NCBI GenBank assembly: GCA_035772735.1
Contig: JASDFA010000010.1
Span: forward strand, 96,430,001 to 96,494,000
From: Datura wrightii
Lineage: Eukaryota; Streptophyta; Magnoliopsida; Solanales; Solanaceae
Reading direction: 5' to 3'
DNA length: 64,000 nt
The position numbers and the translations under genes were made by a program. Each line of letters starts with the position of its first letter. The stretch's first letter is position 1. Under the pieces are notes generated by a model, which was not told where the DNA came from, ran no database searches, and saw only the letters and a program-made list of their open reading frames with translations. This document shows positions 13,000-25,420 of this stretch, in pieces.

Positions 13000-13895
13000 T
13001 GTCATGCCCTACCTTGGGAGGCATGATTGGAACCTAGTGCCACACTGGGATCTGGACTAACCTGACTGGCTTGGTGCACGTCTGTAACTTAAGTCAAGAA
13101 ATTGACGAGTTATATCTCGGCTGTAAATACAGCTTCTGGCTGACAAGGCCACCTGTAAAGAAAATAACTAACCAAGAGCAACACAATAACAGGGATCCTA
13201 TGCGGGCTGATAAGACCATCATGCTGTCTAGTCATCACTGGAATAAAAGCAGGAAACTATACTAGGCCCCACATGGCCAACACGTAAAATAAGTCATACA
13301 TGGGCCCAACACGGCCAACAACAACCAAGTAACTGAAGACTATAGTCTGCAAGCCTCTAAGAATGAGAATATTTGTCAGTACAGGACCCCATCCTACCCA
13401 AAAACTATACAATAAAAGACATGTAACCTCTACAACCTGGAAGCTCCGGATGAAAGGAGCTGGCCAATCTCCTGACTCCAAATAGCCATACCTGGAGGTC
13501 CCGAATCATGTCTGTCTAAACCTATTGGAAAGTATGCAGCGCCCCATAGCTGGGCGTCAATACAATATGTACCGAATATGTAAGGCAAAAATAGGAGCTG
13601 ATTAAAACTGGCAAGAACTAAAAGTGAATAGTAGTAAGGCCCAGAAGTTAATTTGTAAGCTTTCTTTCCATAACCTGCATCTAGTAAATCACCACATGTA
13701 TATGAGTTGAAACTGTACAACTGTTCATTCAAAAACTACAACTGGCAAACAAACATACACACAGGAACCTAACCTAGTGCCATGAGCCGAGAAAGTACAA
13801 GCAACACAGAATAACCTACCTAGGCCCCCATAAGCCTTAGTAGGTGCCAATAAATCAATATACCCCTATTGGTACCCCGTAGATTCTGCAAGTAA

Positions 13896-14040
13896 CTGTA
13901 ATTGTATCTAAGCCATTTGGGCTCCTATAACTGTATCTGAGCCATCTGGGCTCCTATAACTATATCTGAGTCATCTGGGTTCCTGTAACTATATCTGAGC
14001 CATCTAGGCTCCTGTAACAGTATTTGAGCCATCTAGGCTC
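13896..14040. repeat. 29-bp minisatellite, five units, in LTR A
   Basis: Five consecutive 29-bp units start at 13,896, 13,925, 13,954, 13,983 and 14,012, each with the core GAGCCATCTGGGCTC or a close variant, followed by a partial sixth. The corresponding place in LTR B (about 19,917-19,994) has only about two units, so the array changed in length after the LTRs separated. Confidence 0.85.
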
Positions 14041-14060
14041 CTGTAACTGTATGTGCAATA

Positions 14061-14210
14061 GTAGGACCCCGAGCCTTGGCTCGACTATGGGTCATCATGT
14101 GACTGCTGTGACTAGATCCCGAGCCTTGGCTCAACTATGGATCATACTGTAGATGTTGTAACTGGGCCGCGAGCCTTGGCTCGACTATGGGCTATAATGT
14201 AACAGTTGTA
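14061..14210. repeat. 50-bp minisatellite, three units, in LTR A
   Basis: Three 50-bp units carry GAGCCTTGGCTC at 14,071, 14,121 and 14,171, each followed by an ACTATGG block. The same three-unit array is present, more eroded, in LTR B at about 20,000-20,150. Confidence 0.8.
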
Positions 14211-16215
14211 GCTAGGTACGACCCTCATGGACTCTATCTGGTGTAACTCAATACAGCCTCAATCTGGTGAAACTCAAAATGGTTCTCACGGCCTCAATCT
14301 GGTCCTTCCGGACATCATACTGCCTCTATAGGCATGGCCCTATGAGCAACAATATCCAACAACCCAAACGTCATAACGAAAAACTAGTCAAGCTAGGGTT
14401 AATTCTGATGAGGGTTACTATGTCATCTCTATCTTGTCAATTTTAGCAAGTAACCACAATAGATTTGCTCTAGAATACTTGCCTTCTGCATAGAACAACT
14501 GTGGGGCTGCTACCAATCGGATATGCTCCTAAGCAGTCAGCACTAACATTCCATAGGCAGCTTATTATAACTCTTAGCCTGGAGGTAATACTGTAATACT
14601 GTGGTTCTAGTCCCTTAGATAGTAACTTGGTCTGTTCAAATTTTATATGCCTTCTCTAGGAGATTCCTAACCTCATAGGTATGCTTATCTGGACTTAGTT
14701 GTTCCCAGCAACCTATACCTAAGTATCTTATAAGAGTAGGCTGGGACATTAGCCCTATGTCTAGCTACTAACAAAGCTTCCCCCCTTAGGGTATCTACTA
14801 CTCTATCAAGCTGGTAAGAACTAAGGTGGTGCCCTGAGCGACTTGTACGATAAGCACCGCGTCGACTGAAACTAACTGTCACTGGCGATAACCACTATGT
14901 GGCAGACTGACCCCCAACTCACTAGGCAATTCAGATGTTGCTGACCCTAGGGAAATACCATACTAACATAATTCTGGCCCTGGAGGCGTTAAGGTATGCC
15001 AACAACCTCTAGGCGAGCCTTACTGACAATATAGGCACCAATTGATAGTTATATCACCTGGCTGTGCCTATACCATTCAACTTACTAACTCAAGCCCAAC
15101 TACTATCTACAAACTTCTGAAGCCTAGGCATGACAGCAAAACATCATTTCTACTAACTCAGTGAACATAAGGGCAGAGGAGTTTCTATGACGCTTCGAGC
15201 GTGAGTCACCCTTAACCTCTTTCTTTCTCAGCGAGGAATACTACAATATACTCTTAGTGTGCTTTCTAATAGCTAGCCACAACATATGTAATATTAATCT
15301 ACTAATAGCAGCTAATCACGACATACATGGACCTTATAGACTAGCAACAGCTAATTACAACATGCAGGATCATTGTCTATGATCAAAAACATAAGTCATA
15401 TCATTGTACGATGAGAATAACTTGTTAAAGTAATAAGCCTAAACATACCTCGAATGTCGATTCTCATTTAATTAATTAGTTCCAACTTGAAGCCAGCAGT
15501 TCCACTAAACTATGGTCCTTATACTAAGAGAATAGGGCTAGTTTCAATACTAAATTCGACCAATAAAGATATCTTTCGATAGTATTATCAACTATAATTT
15601 AACTCTAAATAACTCTGCGAAAACCCACAATTTCTCAAGAGTTCAAAAGGGAGAAATACTTACCTGTTGCTTGTGGTCGTTTAGGAGTCAATTTGGAGTA
15701 ATTCTGAAAATCTTTACTCGGCGAGGTTCCAATACACCGGGCAAATTTTTGAGAACAACTCCGTAGAACTGCTTCCCATAGGATTAGGACTTGTTATCGG
15801 AAGTTAATTTGTCTTTGGACGGTATTTAATAGTGTAACTTGATGAAAATACTCGAAACCCACGTTGCCTCTCTCTATTTTGGTAGAAGGAAATATTTGCA
15901 AATGATTTGAATTGAACTAGGAAGGCTTATATATAAGTGCAGGGCGGTGGCAAGAGGAGCCCTGCGCTAGCCAACACGCTAGGGAGGGTGTCGGGTCGTG
16001 CCTCCCAGGGCACTGGAATGCTGGCGAGTCGTGCCGCCCAGGGCACTGGCCATGCTGGCGCGCCGCGCTGGCTCTCGCGGTCTAGCCTCCTGCTCGCTTA
16101 ATGATGTGCTCGTATACTCCACCCCCAACCTCTTCTCTATAAGTATCATACTCCAAAACCCTTGGCATATGTATGAACGCATTCGTTAAACGAAAAGAAC
16201 CTACGGGATGTAACA

Positions 16216-19011
16216 TGATCCCCCCCTTAGGAATATTCTTCCTCAAATGTCCTCTTTAGGCTTAAAGGAGTTAACTCTTTTAACTAGTAGTTAGAAAAAT
16301 TTCGATAGAGTCTCCTCTGTAATCTGGACTATCCGGAAACCTGAAACGCAGAAAAGTCCAACACAAGCATCTCACATGACGCTATTTGAAACTGAAACAT
16401 AGCTCTATCACATATAACATAATCAACTGATAATAATAGCAAGAAATTCTACTTTATAACATCATAAACTATCTTGTCATAACATAAATCATCTGGGTCT
16501 GTATACTATCGTCGTAGAACCTAGAATAACTGAAACTATCCAAACTTTGCATCATTTGTGGTTTTTCAATCTATTTCTTCTATATTTTTGTACCCCATGA
16601 TACTCTAATAAGCTACATCTCTGGTTCTCAAATTAGCTTCCACGAGTCTGACCATCTAATATAACTATTGGAGTCTCTCCGTGGAACATCGCTTCTGTAC
16701 CATGAGTATTCCCCGCTAGGTCAATCTGAGAAGAAGCCTCCTACGCACTTGCGTAGTGTTAATAAAGAGATTTTAGCTTCAAAGGTAACTCTATCTCATA
16801 GGCCACTTGTCCAATCTCCCGGAGGACCCAGTATAGCTTAATGAATCTAGGGTTGGACTTGCTCTGCTTGTCAGATCTCATAACGCCCTTCATTGGCGAA
16901 GTTTTTAGGGACATCCCGTCATTGCTTCAGTTTCTAATTTCTCTATATACTAAATTAAGGCTCTCGGTGACCCTGGGCTTCCGGTACATATCTCTGAATT
17001 AGTTTAATTGTTCCCTCCGACTAACACGGTATGCTCGGTTCAATTATCCCCGACTTACCTATTTCAATCTGTCATATAGGGATCCTACATTTCCACCCTT
17101 AACACATCCCAGGCCGTCTAAGTCGTGCGCTCTACTTGGCTACTCATCTGGAATAAGAAATTCTATTCAAACTACCTTGCATCTCAATCTGCTCTGACAT
17201 CCTTCCCACAACCTAGCTATGACTTGGCCCCTCTACTAAACTATAATAGATACTGGGATATCACATAGTTAGGCTATCTCTTTATTTTTTAAATCAGCGT
17301 AATCTTTAGCTGAAACGTGATTCTGATCGATAAGGATGAGTTGACCTCATTATCCTTTCAACAATGACTCATGTGGGTTCAAATTTATTCCTGGTACATG
17401 GCTTTTCTCACCCTTCGGGGTGACTACTTCCCATTTTCACTTAACATGGCCACGGCTATCTCCTGATTTGGCCTATCTGGTTCCTGCTGCTTGGCCTGCC
17501 CTTGCTATCCATTGGAGCTCTATGCCATAGCTCGATAATATCCTCTTTCTTCTTATACCACCAGTAGGTCTCTTTTATAACCTAACTATTTTCATCAAAC
17601 CCGAATGGGGGAATAACGGACATGGTATGCCTTTCTACAAGCTACTGAAAAAACTCTGCCACATTTAAAACATAGAGTCGACCTCTAGGTCTCAAGACTC
17701 TACCATCTCAAAGGCCGGTGGCTCCTTTTGCTGGGCCTTATCTCTGGCTGTACTAGGCTAGGGTCTCCGTACCATCACTCCTTTACCTCCACAATTAGTG
17801 GGTACATTGCAGTATTCTTGTTTACAACCTTAATATCCTGTAAATGTCAACCTAGAAGCCTGCTACTGCCTGGAGGTGGTTCTATTTTCCTCTCAAGTTT
17901 GATGCTCATGCCGTACTCTTACTTCTATAAGCTGAAAATTGGGGTTCGTGCTCCATGCACCTTACTGGAAGTGATGTTACCGGCTAAGTCTACCAAGTTG
18001 TATCATTCTGACCCACACTCAGGCAAATTTCATTCATATAATCTCTCTATCCTTTGACATAACAAACTAGGGCCATAGCCATAATTCTGCAGGTATGCCT
18101 TACCGTCACCCACACACCGCGATGGGGTTGGTCTATCTCTAGCTTAAACTTTATCATTGCTGGGAGTTTATTACTTATGGACCCTTACCCGCACTTGGAT
18201 GCTACTAACAATCTTACCTACCCTCCTGATTTACTGTTGTGAGGGTTTAGGTGACTTACTTGAACACTAGGGGTCTTAATCACTTCTTAACATTTTTCCG
18301 GAATCAACGATTCTAGCCTCTCTTTACTTTTCATGTTGGGCAACATCGCATTAATACTTATGCTTTTTGTCATACTGGGAAAAGGCTGGGAGGCAGAAAA
18401 TAACCATATCTTACTACGGTAAGGCTAAGGTATGGGACTTTACAACCTCTAAAGAGTTGGGGTAAGGATCCCGCAATTTTCCCCTTCTTTTATACCCTTT
18501 CAAGTAATCCAACATTAATTATCGCTCTTTTCTAATTCTAAATATCTATTAAGTAAACCTACTCATACATATACCATATTACTGACCTCTTACTCTGAGG
18601 CTGTAAAAAGAATTAGGGACCGTGCTAGCATATCCATTACCTTATGAGGTTCCTGTGCCCCAGGAGGATGCTGGGGTGATTAAAAAACATCTGCTTATGA
18701 CCTTAGGCTAACTGTCCCCCCACCCCCCAACTGCTGTACCTTTCTGGTACCCTCTCCTGCTGCTGTAGCTAACTTGTGGCTGAGTGAAGTCTGTTTGACA
18801 TCAACATTATTTTGAACAAACACAACAAAGAAAGCTTAGGGACTCATCCCTATCCAACTTGGCTCTATAGCACAATCTGAAGACAAGGAGGGGTAACCAC
18901 ACTATTATGCCTCGTAGCCTCCTATTTATAAAATGTGGTGCACAATAAACAATACTCCACTAGACATGGCTTGCAGACTCCCTGGGATACGACCTGTTTT
19001 GATACCAAGTT
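16216..19011 (-). mobile_element. Internal region of nested element with eroded pol
   Basis: 2.8 kb with no long ORF. On the minus strand near 16,790-16,915 a degenerate stretch can be read as PMKGVMRSDKQ... FIKLYWVLREIGQVAYE. This aligns with the integrase C-terminal segment of the chromovirus elements in this window, so the region descends from a gypsy pol gene. The remainder is too decayed to assign. The purine-rich tract is at the left edge and a primer-binding site at the right edge. Confidence 0.6.
18998..19011 (-). other. Primer-binding site of nested element
   Basis: Minus-strand reading AACTTGGTATCAAAAC adjoins the inner end of LTR B. TTGGTATCA complements the initiator-Met tRNA 3' end. 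It shows LTR B to be the 5' LTR for the complete internal region. Confidence 0.7.
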
Positions 19012-22000
19012 TGTCACGCCCCAACTTGGGAGGCACGACTAGCACCTAGTGCCACACTGGGATCTAGACTAATGTAACTGGCCTGGTGCACTTTTGGTCC
19101 ATGTCTGTAACTTAAGTCAAGAAATCGACAAGTTATATCTCAGTTGTAAATAAAACCTCTGGTCGACAAGGCCACCTGTAAGGAAAATAGCAAACCAAGA
19201 GCAACGCAATAACATGGATCCTATGCGGGCCGACAATACCACCATGTTGTCTAGTTATAACTGGAATGAAAGCAGGCAGCTATACTAGGCCCCACACTGA
19301 AAACATGTAAAATAAGACATACATAGGCCCCACACAACCAACAACAACCAACTAAATGAAGACTGTAGTTTACAAGCCTCTAAGAATAAGAATATTGGTT
19401 GGGAAAAGGCCTCAGCCTACCCAAAAACTATACGATAAAAGACAGGTAACTTCTACAACTAGGCAGATCCATATGAAAGGAGTTGGCCAATCTGCTGACT
19501 CCAAATAGCTACTAATGGAGGTCCTGAATCCTGTCTGTCTAAACCTGCAGGCAAGTATGCAGTGCCCCATAGCTGGAAGTCAGTATAATATGTACCGAAT
19601 ATGTAAGGTAATAACAGGAGCTGATTAAAACTGGTAAGAACTGAAAGTAAACAGTAGTAAGGGCCAGAAGTTAACCAGTAAGCTTTCCTTTCCATAATCT
19701 ACACCTAGTAAATCACTACATATGTATGAGCTGAAATTGTACGACTATTCATTCATAAACTATAGTTGGCAGACAAACATACACACAGGAACCTAACCTA
19801 GCCCCCATAAGTCGGGAAGGTAAGAGCAACACAGAATAACCTACTTGTGCCCCCATAAGCCTCGGCAGGTGTCAATCAGTCCATATACCCCTAAGGTACC
19901 CCGAAGATTCTGCAAGTAACTATAGCTGTATTAGAGCCATCTGGACTCCTGTAACTATATCTGAGCCATCTGGTCTCCTGTAATTGTATCTGCTATAGTA
20001 GGACCCCAAGCCTTGTCTTGACTATGGCTCATCATGTGACTGTTGTGACTAGATCTCATTCCTTATCTTAACTATGGATCATACTGTAGTTGCTGTAACT
20101 AGGCCCTGAGCCTTACTCGACTATGGGCTATAATGTAACTGTTGTAGCTGGGTACGGCCCTCACGCCCTTTATCTGGTGTAACTCAATACAGCTCTCACG
20201 GCCTCAATATGGTGAAACTCAACACGGCCTTCACAACCTCAATTTGGTCCTTTCAGACATCATCTGCCCCTATGGGCATGGCCCGCTAAGAAACAATATC
20301 CAACAACCCAAACGTCGTAAGGAAAATCCAATCAAGCTAGGGTTAATTCTGACAAGGGTTACTATGTCATTGTTGTCTTCTCAATTCTATTCATTGCAAC
20401 TGACCATAATAGGCTCTCTAAAATACTTTCCCTCTGTGTATAACAACTGTGGGGATGCTACCAATCGGATATTCTCCTGAGCAGTCAGCTCTAACATTCC
20501 ATAGGCAGCTTATTATAACTCTTATCCTGGAGGTAATAATGTAATACTGTGGTTCTAGTCCCTTAGACACTAACTTGGTCTGTTCAGATTTTATATGCCT
20601 TCTCTAGGTGATTCCTAACCTCATAGGTATGTTTATCTGGACTTAGCCGTTCCCAGCAACCTGTACCTGAGTATCTTATAAGAGTAGGCTGGGGCGTTAG
20701 CCCCGTGTCTAGCTACTAACAAAGCTTCCCCCCTTAGGGTATCTACTGCTCTATTAGGATGGTAACGACTGAGGTGGTGCCCTAAGCGACCTGTACGATA
20801 AGCACCGCATCGACTGAAACTAACTGTCACTGCGGTAGCCACTATGTGGTAGACTAACCCCAACGCACTAGGCAATTCAGATGTCTCTGACCCTAGGGCA
20901 AGACCATACTAACATAATTCTGGCCCTGGAGGCGTCAAGGTATGCCAACAGCCTTTGGGCGAGCCTTACTGACAATACAGGTGCCAATTGATAGTTATAT
21001 CACCCGGTTATGCCTATACCATTCAACTTACTAACTCACGCCCAACTACTATCCACAAACTTCTTAAGCCTAGGCATGACAGCAAAACATCGTTTCTACT
21101 AACTCAGTGAATAAAAGGACAGAGTAGTTTCTATGATGCTTCGAACGTGAGTCACCCTTAACCTCTTTCTTTCCTTGTGAGGAATACTGCAATATACTGT
21201 TAATGTGCTTTCTAGCAGCTAGCCACAACATATATAATCAAATCTACTGACAGAAGCTAACCACAACATACGTGGACCTTATAGACTAGAAACAGCTAAT
21301 TAAAACATGAAGGATCATTGTATGTGCTCCAAAACATAAGTCGTATCATTGTACGACGAGAATAACTTGCCAAAGGAATAAGCCTTAACATACCTTTAAT
21401 GTCAATTCTCGTTTAACTAATTAGTTCCAACTTGAAGCCAGCAGTTCCACTCAACTACAGTCCTTATACTAAGAGAATAGGGCTAGTTTCAATACTAAAT
21501 TCGACCAATAACGATATCTTTCGATAGTATTATCATCAATAATTTAACTCTGAATAACTCCGCGAAAACCCGCAATTTCTCAAGAGTTCAAAAGGTAGAA
21601 ATGCTTACCTATTGCCCGTGGCCATTTAGGATTCAATTTGGAGTAATTCCGACAAAATTTACTCGGGGGGTTCCAATACGCTGGCTGAATTTTCGAGAAA
21701 TAACTCCATAGAACTACTTTTCGTAGGCTTAGGACTTGTTTCCTGAAGTTAATTTGCATTTGGATGGCATTTGATAGAGTAATTTGATGAAAATACTTGA
21801 AACCAACATTGCCCTCTTTATTTTGGTCAAAGGAAATATTTGCAAATGATTTGAATTGAACTAGGAAGGCTTATATATAAGTGCACGGCGGTGGCAGGGG
21901 GTGCCCCGCGCTGGCCAACGCATCAGGGAGGGTGTCGCGTCATGCCTCCTAGGGCACTGGCATGTTGGTGCGCCACACCGCCCAAGTCACTAGCCTTCAT

Positions 22001-22137
22001 GGCCTGGCCTCTTGCTCGCTCAATGACGTGCTCATATACTCAACCCCCAACCCCTTCTCCGTATGCGTCGTACTCCAAAATCCTCGACATACGTACGAAC
22101 GTTTCCATTAAATGACAGGAACCTACAGGGTGTAACA
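19012..22137 (-). repeat. LTR B of nested element (central LTR)
   Basis: 3,126 bp, plus-strand ends TGTCACGCCCC and GGGTGTAACA, collinear with LTR A. It is followed by a second purine-tract segment (minus strand) and a second internal region. It therefore serves as 5' LTR for one unit and as 3' LTR for the other, the hallmark of a tandem created by recombination between LTRs. Confidence 0.8.
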
Positions 22138-23773
22138 TCATACCCCCCCTTAGTAACATTCATCCTCAAATGTCCTCTTTAGGCTTAAAGGAGTTAACTC
22201 TTTTAACTAGTACTAAGAAAAATTTCGGCAGAGTCTCCTCTGTGATCTGGATTATTCGGAAACCTGAAATGCAGAAAAGTCCAACATAGGCATCTCACAT
22301 GATGCTATTTTCAACTAAAACATAGCTCTATCACATATAACATAATCAACTGATAATAATAGCAACAAATTCAACTATATAACATCTAAAAATATCTTGT
22401 TATAACTTAAATCATTTGGGTTTGTATCCTATCGTCTAGAGCCTAGAATAACTGAAACTATCCAAAATTTGCATCGTTCATGGTTTTTCAATCTATTTCT
22501 TCTATATTTTGTACCCCATGATACTCTAATAAGCTACATCTCTAGTTCTCAAATTAGCTTCCACGAATCTGACCATCTAATATAACTATTGGAGTCTCTC
22601 CGTGGAACACCGCTTATGTACCCTGAGTATTCTAGGCTGGGTCAATCTGATAAGAAACCTCATACGCGCTTGCATAGTGTTAATAAAAAGATGCTAGCTT
22701 CGAAGGCAACTCTATCTCATAGGCCACTTAGCCAATCTCCTGGAGGACCCGGTATAGCTTAATGAATCTAGGGTTGGACCTACTCTATTTGTCAGATCTC
22801 ATAACTCCCTTCAATGGCAAAGTTTTTAGGGATATCCCGTCATTGCTTCAATTTCTAATTTCTCCATATACTAAAGTAAGGCTCCCAGTTACCCTACAGG
22901 CTCCCCTAGGCTAACGATAATATCTCTTAATTAGCTTAACTATTTCCCTCCGACTAACACAGTATGCTCGGTTCAGTTATCCCTGACTTACCTGTTTCAG
23001 GCCGTCATATAGGGATCCTACATTTCCACCCTTAACACATCCCCGAGAGTCTAAGTCATGCATTCTACTTGGCCATTCGTCTCGAATAAGAAATGTACTC
23101 AAATTACCTTGCGTCTCAATCTACTCTGACATCCTTCCCACAACCTAGCCGTAGTTGGCCCCTCTACTAAACTATAATAGATACTGGGATATCACATAGT
23201 CGGGCTATCTCTTGCTTATTTAAATTAGCGTAATCTTTAGCTGAAACGTGATTCTGATTGATAAGGATGAGTTGACCTTATTATCCTTTCAACAATGACT
23301 CAAGTGGGATCAAATTTATGCCTGGTATATGGCTTTTCTTAGCCTTCGGGGTGACTACTTCCCATTTCACTGAACTTTGGCACGGTTATCTCCTAATTTG
23401 GCCTGCTCGGTTCCTGCTACTTGGCCTTCCCTTTCTGGCCATTGAAGCTCTATGCCACAGCTCGATAATATCCTCTTTCTTCTTATACCACTAGTAGGTC
23501 TCTTTTATAATCTAACGTGTTTTCGTCAAACCCGAATGGGGGAATAACGGACATAGTATGCCTTGCTATAAGCTACTAAAAAAACTCTGCCATATTTAGA
23601 ACATAGAATTGACCTCTGGGTCTCAAGACTCTGTCCTCTACTACCTCAAAGGCCGGTGACTCCTTCTGTTGGGCCTTATCTCTAGCTGTACTAAGTTAGG
23701 ATCTCCCTACCATCACTCCTTTACCTCTATAATTAGTAAGGACATTGCAGTATTCGAGGTTACAACCTTACTA
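22138..23773 (-). mobile_element. Second internal region, truncated
   Basis: It is collinear with 16,216-17,840 of the first internal region, including the same eroded integrase-like block. It then stops at about 23,773, where the sequence jumps into LTR sequence equivalent to about 15,464. Relative to the full unit, about 1.2 kb of internal sequence plus the primer-binding site are gone. Confidence 0.75.
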
Positions 23774-24502
23774 TCATTTAATTGATTAGTTCCAACCTGA
23801 AGCTAGCAGTTCCACTCAACTATAGTCCTTATACTAAGATAATAGGGCTAGTTTCAATACTAAATTCAACCAATAACGATATCTTTCGATAGTATTATCA
23901 ACTATAATTGAACTCTGAATAACTCCGCGAAAACCCAAAATTTCTTGAGAGTTTAGAAGGGAGAAATGCTTACCTATTGCCTGTGACCGTTTAGGATTCA
24001 ATTTGGAGTAATTTCAGCAACCTTTACTCCGCGGGATTCCAATATGCCGGGCGAATTTTTCAGAAATAACTCTGTAGAACTGCTTCCCGTAGGCTTAGGA
24101 CTTGTTACCTGAAGTTAATTTGCATTTGGACGGCGTTTGATAGCGTAATTTGATGAAAATACTCGAAACCCACGTTGCCCTCTCTATTTTGGTTGAAGGA
24201 AATGTTTGAAAATGATTTGAATTGAACTAGGAAGGCTTATATATAAATGTAGGGTGGTGGTAGGGGGTGCACCGTGCTGGCCAACGCGCTAGGGAGTGTG
24301 TCGTGCTGCGCCTCCCAGGGCACTGGCATGCTGGCGCGCCCGTTGCCCAGGGTGCTGGCCCTCGCGGCCTGGCCTCCTGCTCGCTCAATGACGTGCTCAT
24401 ATACTCTACCCCCAATCCCTTCTCCGTATACGTCGTACCCCAAAATCCTCGACGTACGTATGAAAATGTTCGTTAAACGACAGGAACCTACGAGGTGTAA
24501 CA
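23774..24502 (-). repeat. LTR C of nested element, truncated
   Basis: 729 bp matching the last ~750 bp of LTR A (15,464-16,215), ending CGAGGTGTAACA just before the GATCA duplication. About 2.4 kb of this LTR is missing. Only a few bases are shared at the deletion junction near 23,770-23,780. Confidence 0.75.
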
Positions 24503-24507
24503 GATCA

Positions 24508-25415
24508 TACACTTAAATTAACAATTGAATTCACTAATTTTAGGAGAAACTTGGGCATGAAAATGAAAGAAAACTCTCATTCATAGCCCTGCATACCTGG
24601 GTAAACTGATTCTTAACTTGACTTTGAAAGCCCAAAAGATTTGGAGGAGAATTGGAGGATTTTAGGATTGATCTTCAATGGAAAACCTCTAAACTTGCAT
24701 GCATGGAAGTTGAATGAATTAGAACAGGTTAAACTTCCTTAATACACTTCTTTCAGGACTTAAAATGACATAGTTTAGGACCTAGGAGCTTAGGATTTAC
24801 AAAAATACCTTTAATGAAATTTCTGAAAAATAAACACTATTAGTCGTCACGACTCTCACCACGAGACGTACCATGAAGTGACGACTCGTGGTCACTTCCC
24901 GTTGTCACCACTAGTTGTAAGACTGGCTCCTGAGGATCACTTTACAGACGCCTACTATGAGCCATTACATGTCATCACAGGTCGTAACACCTCTCGTTGT
25001 CACTAAGCCTCAATTCCCACTATCTCTGAATTTTCCCACTGGTTACAAACCATGACTTGTGGTTTCTGTCCACGGGTCTTGACAACCCATCCATACACAG
25101 AATCTCCAAACCACAACCCTTATCACAACTCATTGTTTTCCATAATGAGTCGTACTATGATCCATCCTTTCCAACCCTGGTATTCCCTATTCCTCACCAC
25201 GACTCCTCACCGCGCGTCGTACCCACGCACCACGACTCATGGTGTGACTCGTGTTATAGGCATTCAACTTCAACATTCTACTACGACTCCTCCCATGGTC
25301 CATTACTTCTCACTACAACTCATACCACGAGTCGTTCTGAGAAAAAATATAGATTTTTCTGTTGAACTCATTTTCAATTCTCTGATCTAATCTTAGGAAC
25401 TTTTGGGGTATTATA
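24508..25415 (-). repeat. 5' LTR of the chromovirus element, second part
   Basis: Continues 11,496-12,999 after the nested insert. It holds the ACGACTCGT-like motif cluster (about 24,840-25,340) and ends GGGGTATTATA, one base from the GGTATTACA of related solo LTRs, directly before GTTGG. Confidence 0.78.
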
Positions 25416-25420
25416 GTTGG

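Larger units (their letters stand above)
13000..16215 (-). repeat. LTR A of nested element (3' LTR)
   Basis: 3,216 bp, plus-strand ends TGTCATGCCC and GGGATGTAACA. Followed at 16,216 by TGATCCCCCCCTTAGG, which on the minus strand is a purine-rich tract of polypurine-tract type directly before the LTR. It carries two minisatellites (13,896-14,040 and 14,061-14,210) and a G+C-rich block near 15,950-16,090. The whole length aligns with LTR B. Confidence 0.8.
13000..24502 (-). mobile_element. Nested non-coding LTR element with tandem LTR-internal-LTR-internal-LTR structure
   Basis: The 11.5-kb insert starts TGTCATGCCC, ends GGTGTAACA and is bounded by GATCA on both sides. The empty site can be read from the partner LTR near 7,004-7,010. 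Its parts are LTR A (13,000-16,215), internal (16,216-19,011), LTR B (19,012-22,137), a second truncated internal (22,138-23,773) and a truncated LTR C (23,774-24,502). No ORF of retrotransposon size exists. The internals hold only eroded pol sequence, so the element depended on proteins from elsewhere or is a deletion derivative (LARD-like). The single outer target duplication implies one insertion, followed by recombination that made the tandem and a later deletion. Confidence 0.82.
5501..25415 (-). mobile_element. Chromovirus (Ty3/gypsy) element, itself split by a nested LTR element
   Basis: Flanked by GTTGG at 5,496-5,500 and 25,416-25,420. The order on the minus strand is 5' LTR (25,415-24,508 plus 12,999-11,496), primer-binding site, protease remnant, reverse transcriptase, RNase H, integrase with a chromodomain-like tail, then 3' LTR (7,876-5,501). 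Without the nested insert the element is about 8.4 kb. Gag is missing: the internal region passes from the primer-binding site almost directly into protease. The domain order and the C-terminal motifs fit the Del/Tekay group of chromoviruses. It landed inside an Athila/Tat-like gag gene, so it is younger than that element and older than the insert at 13,000-24,502. Confidence 0.82.

Noticed and set aside
15979..16189. G+C-rich ORFs on both strands near the end of LTR A
   Set aside because: The same block in LTR B and LTR C differs by frame-shifting changes, so it is LTR sequence and not a conserved gene.
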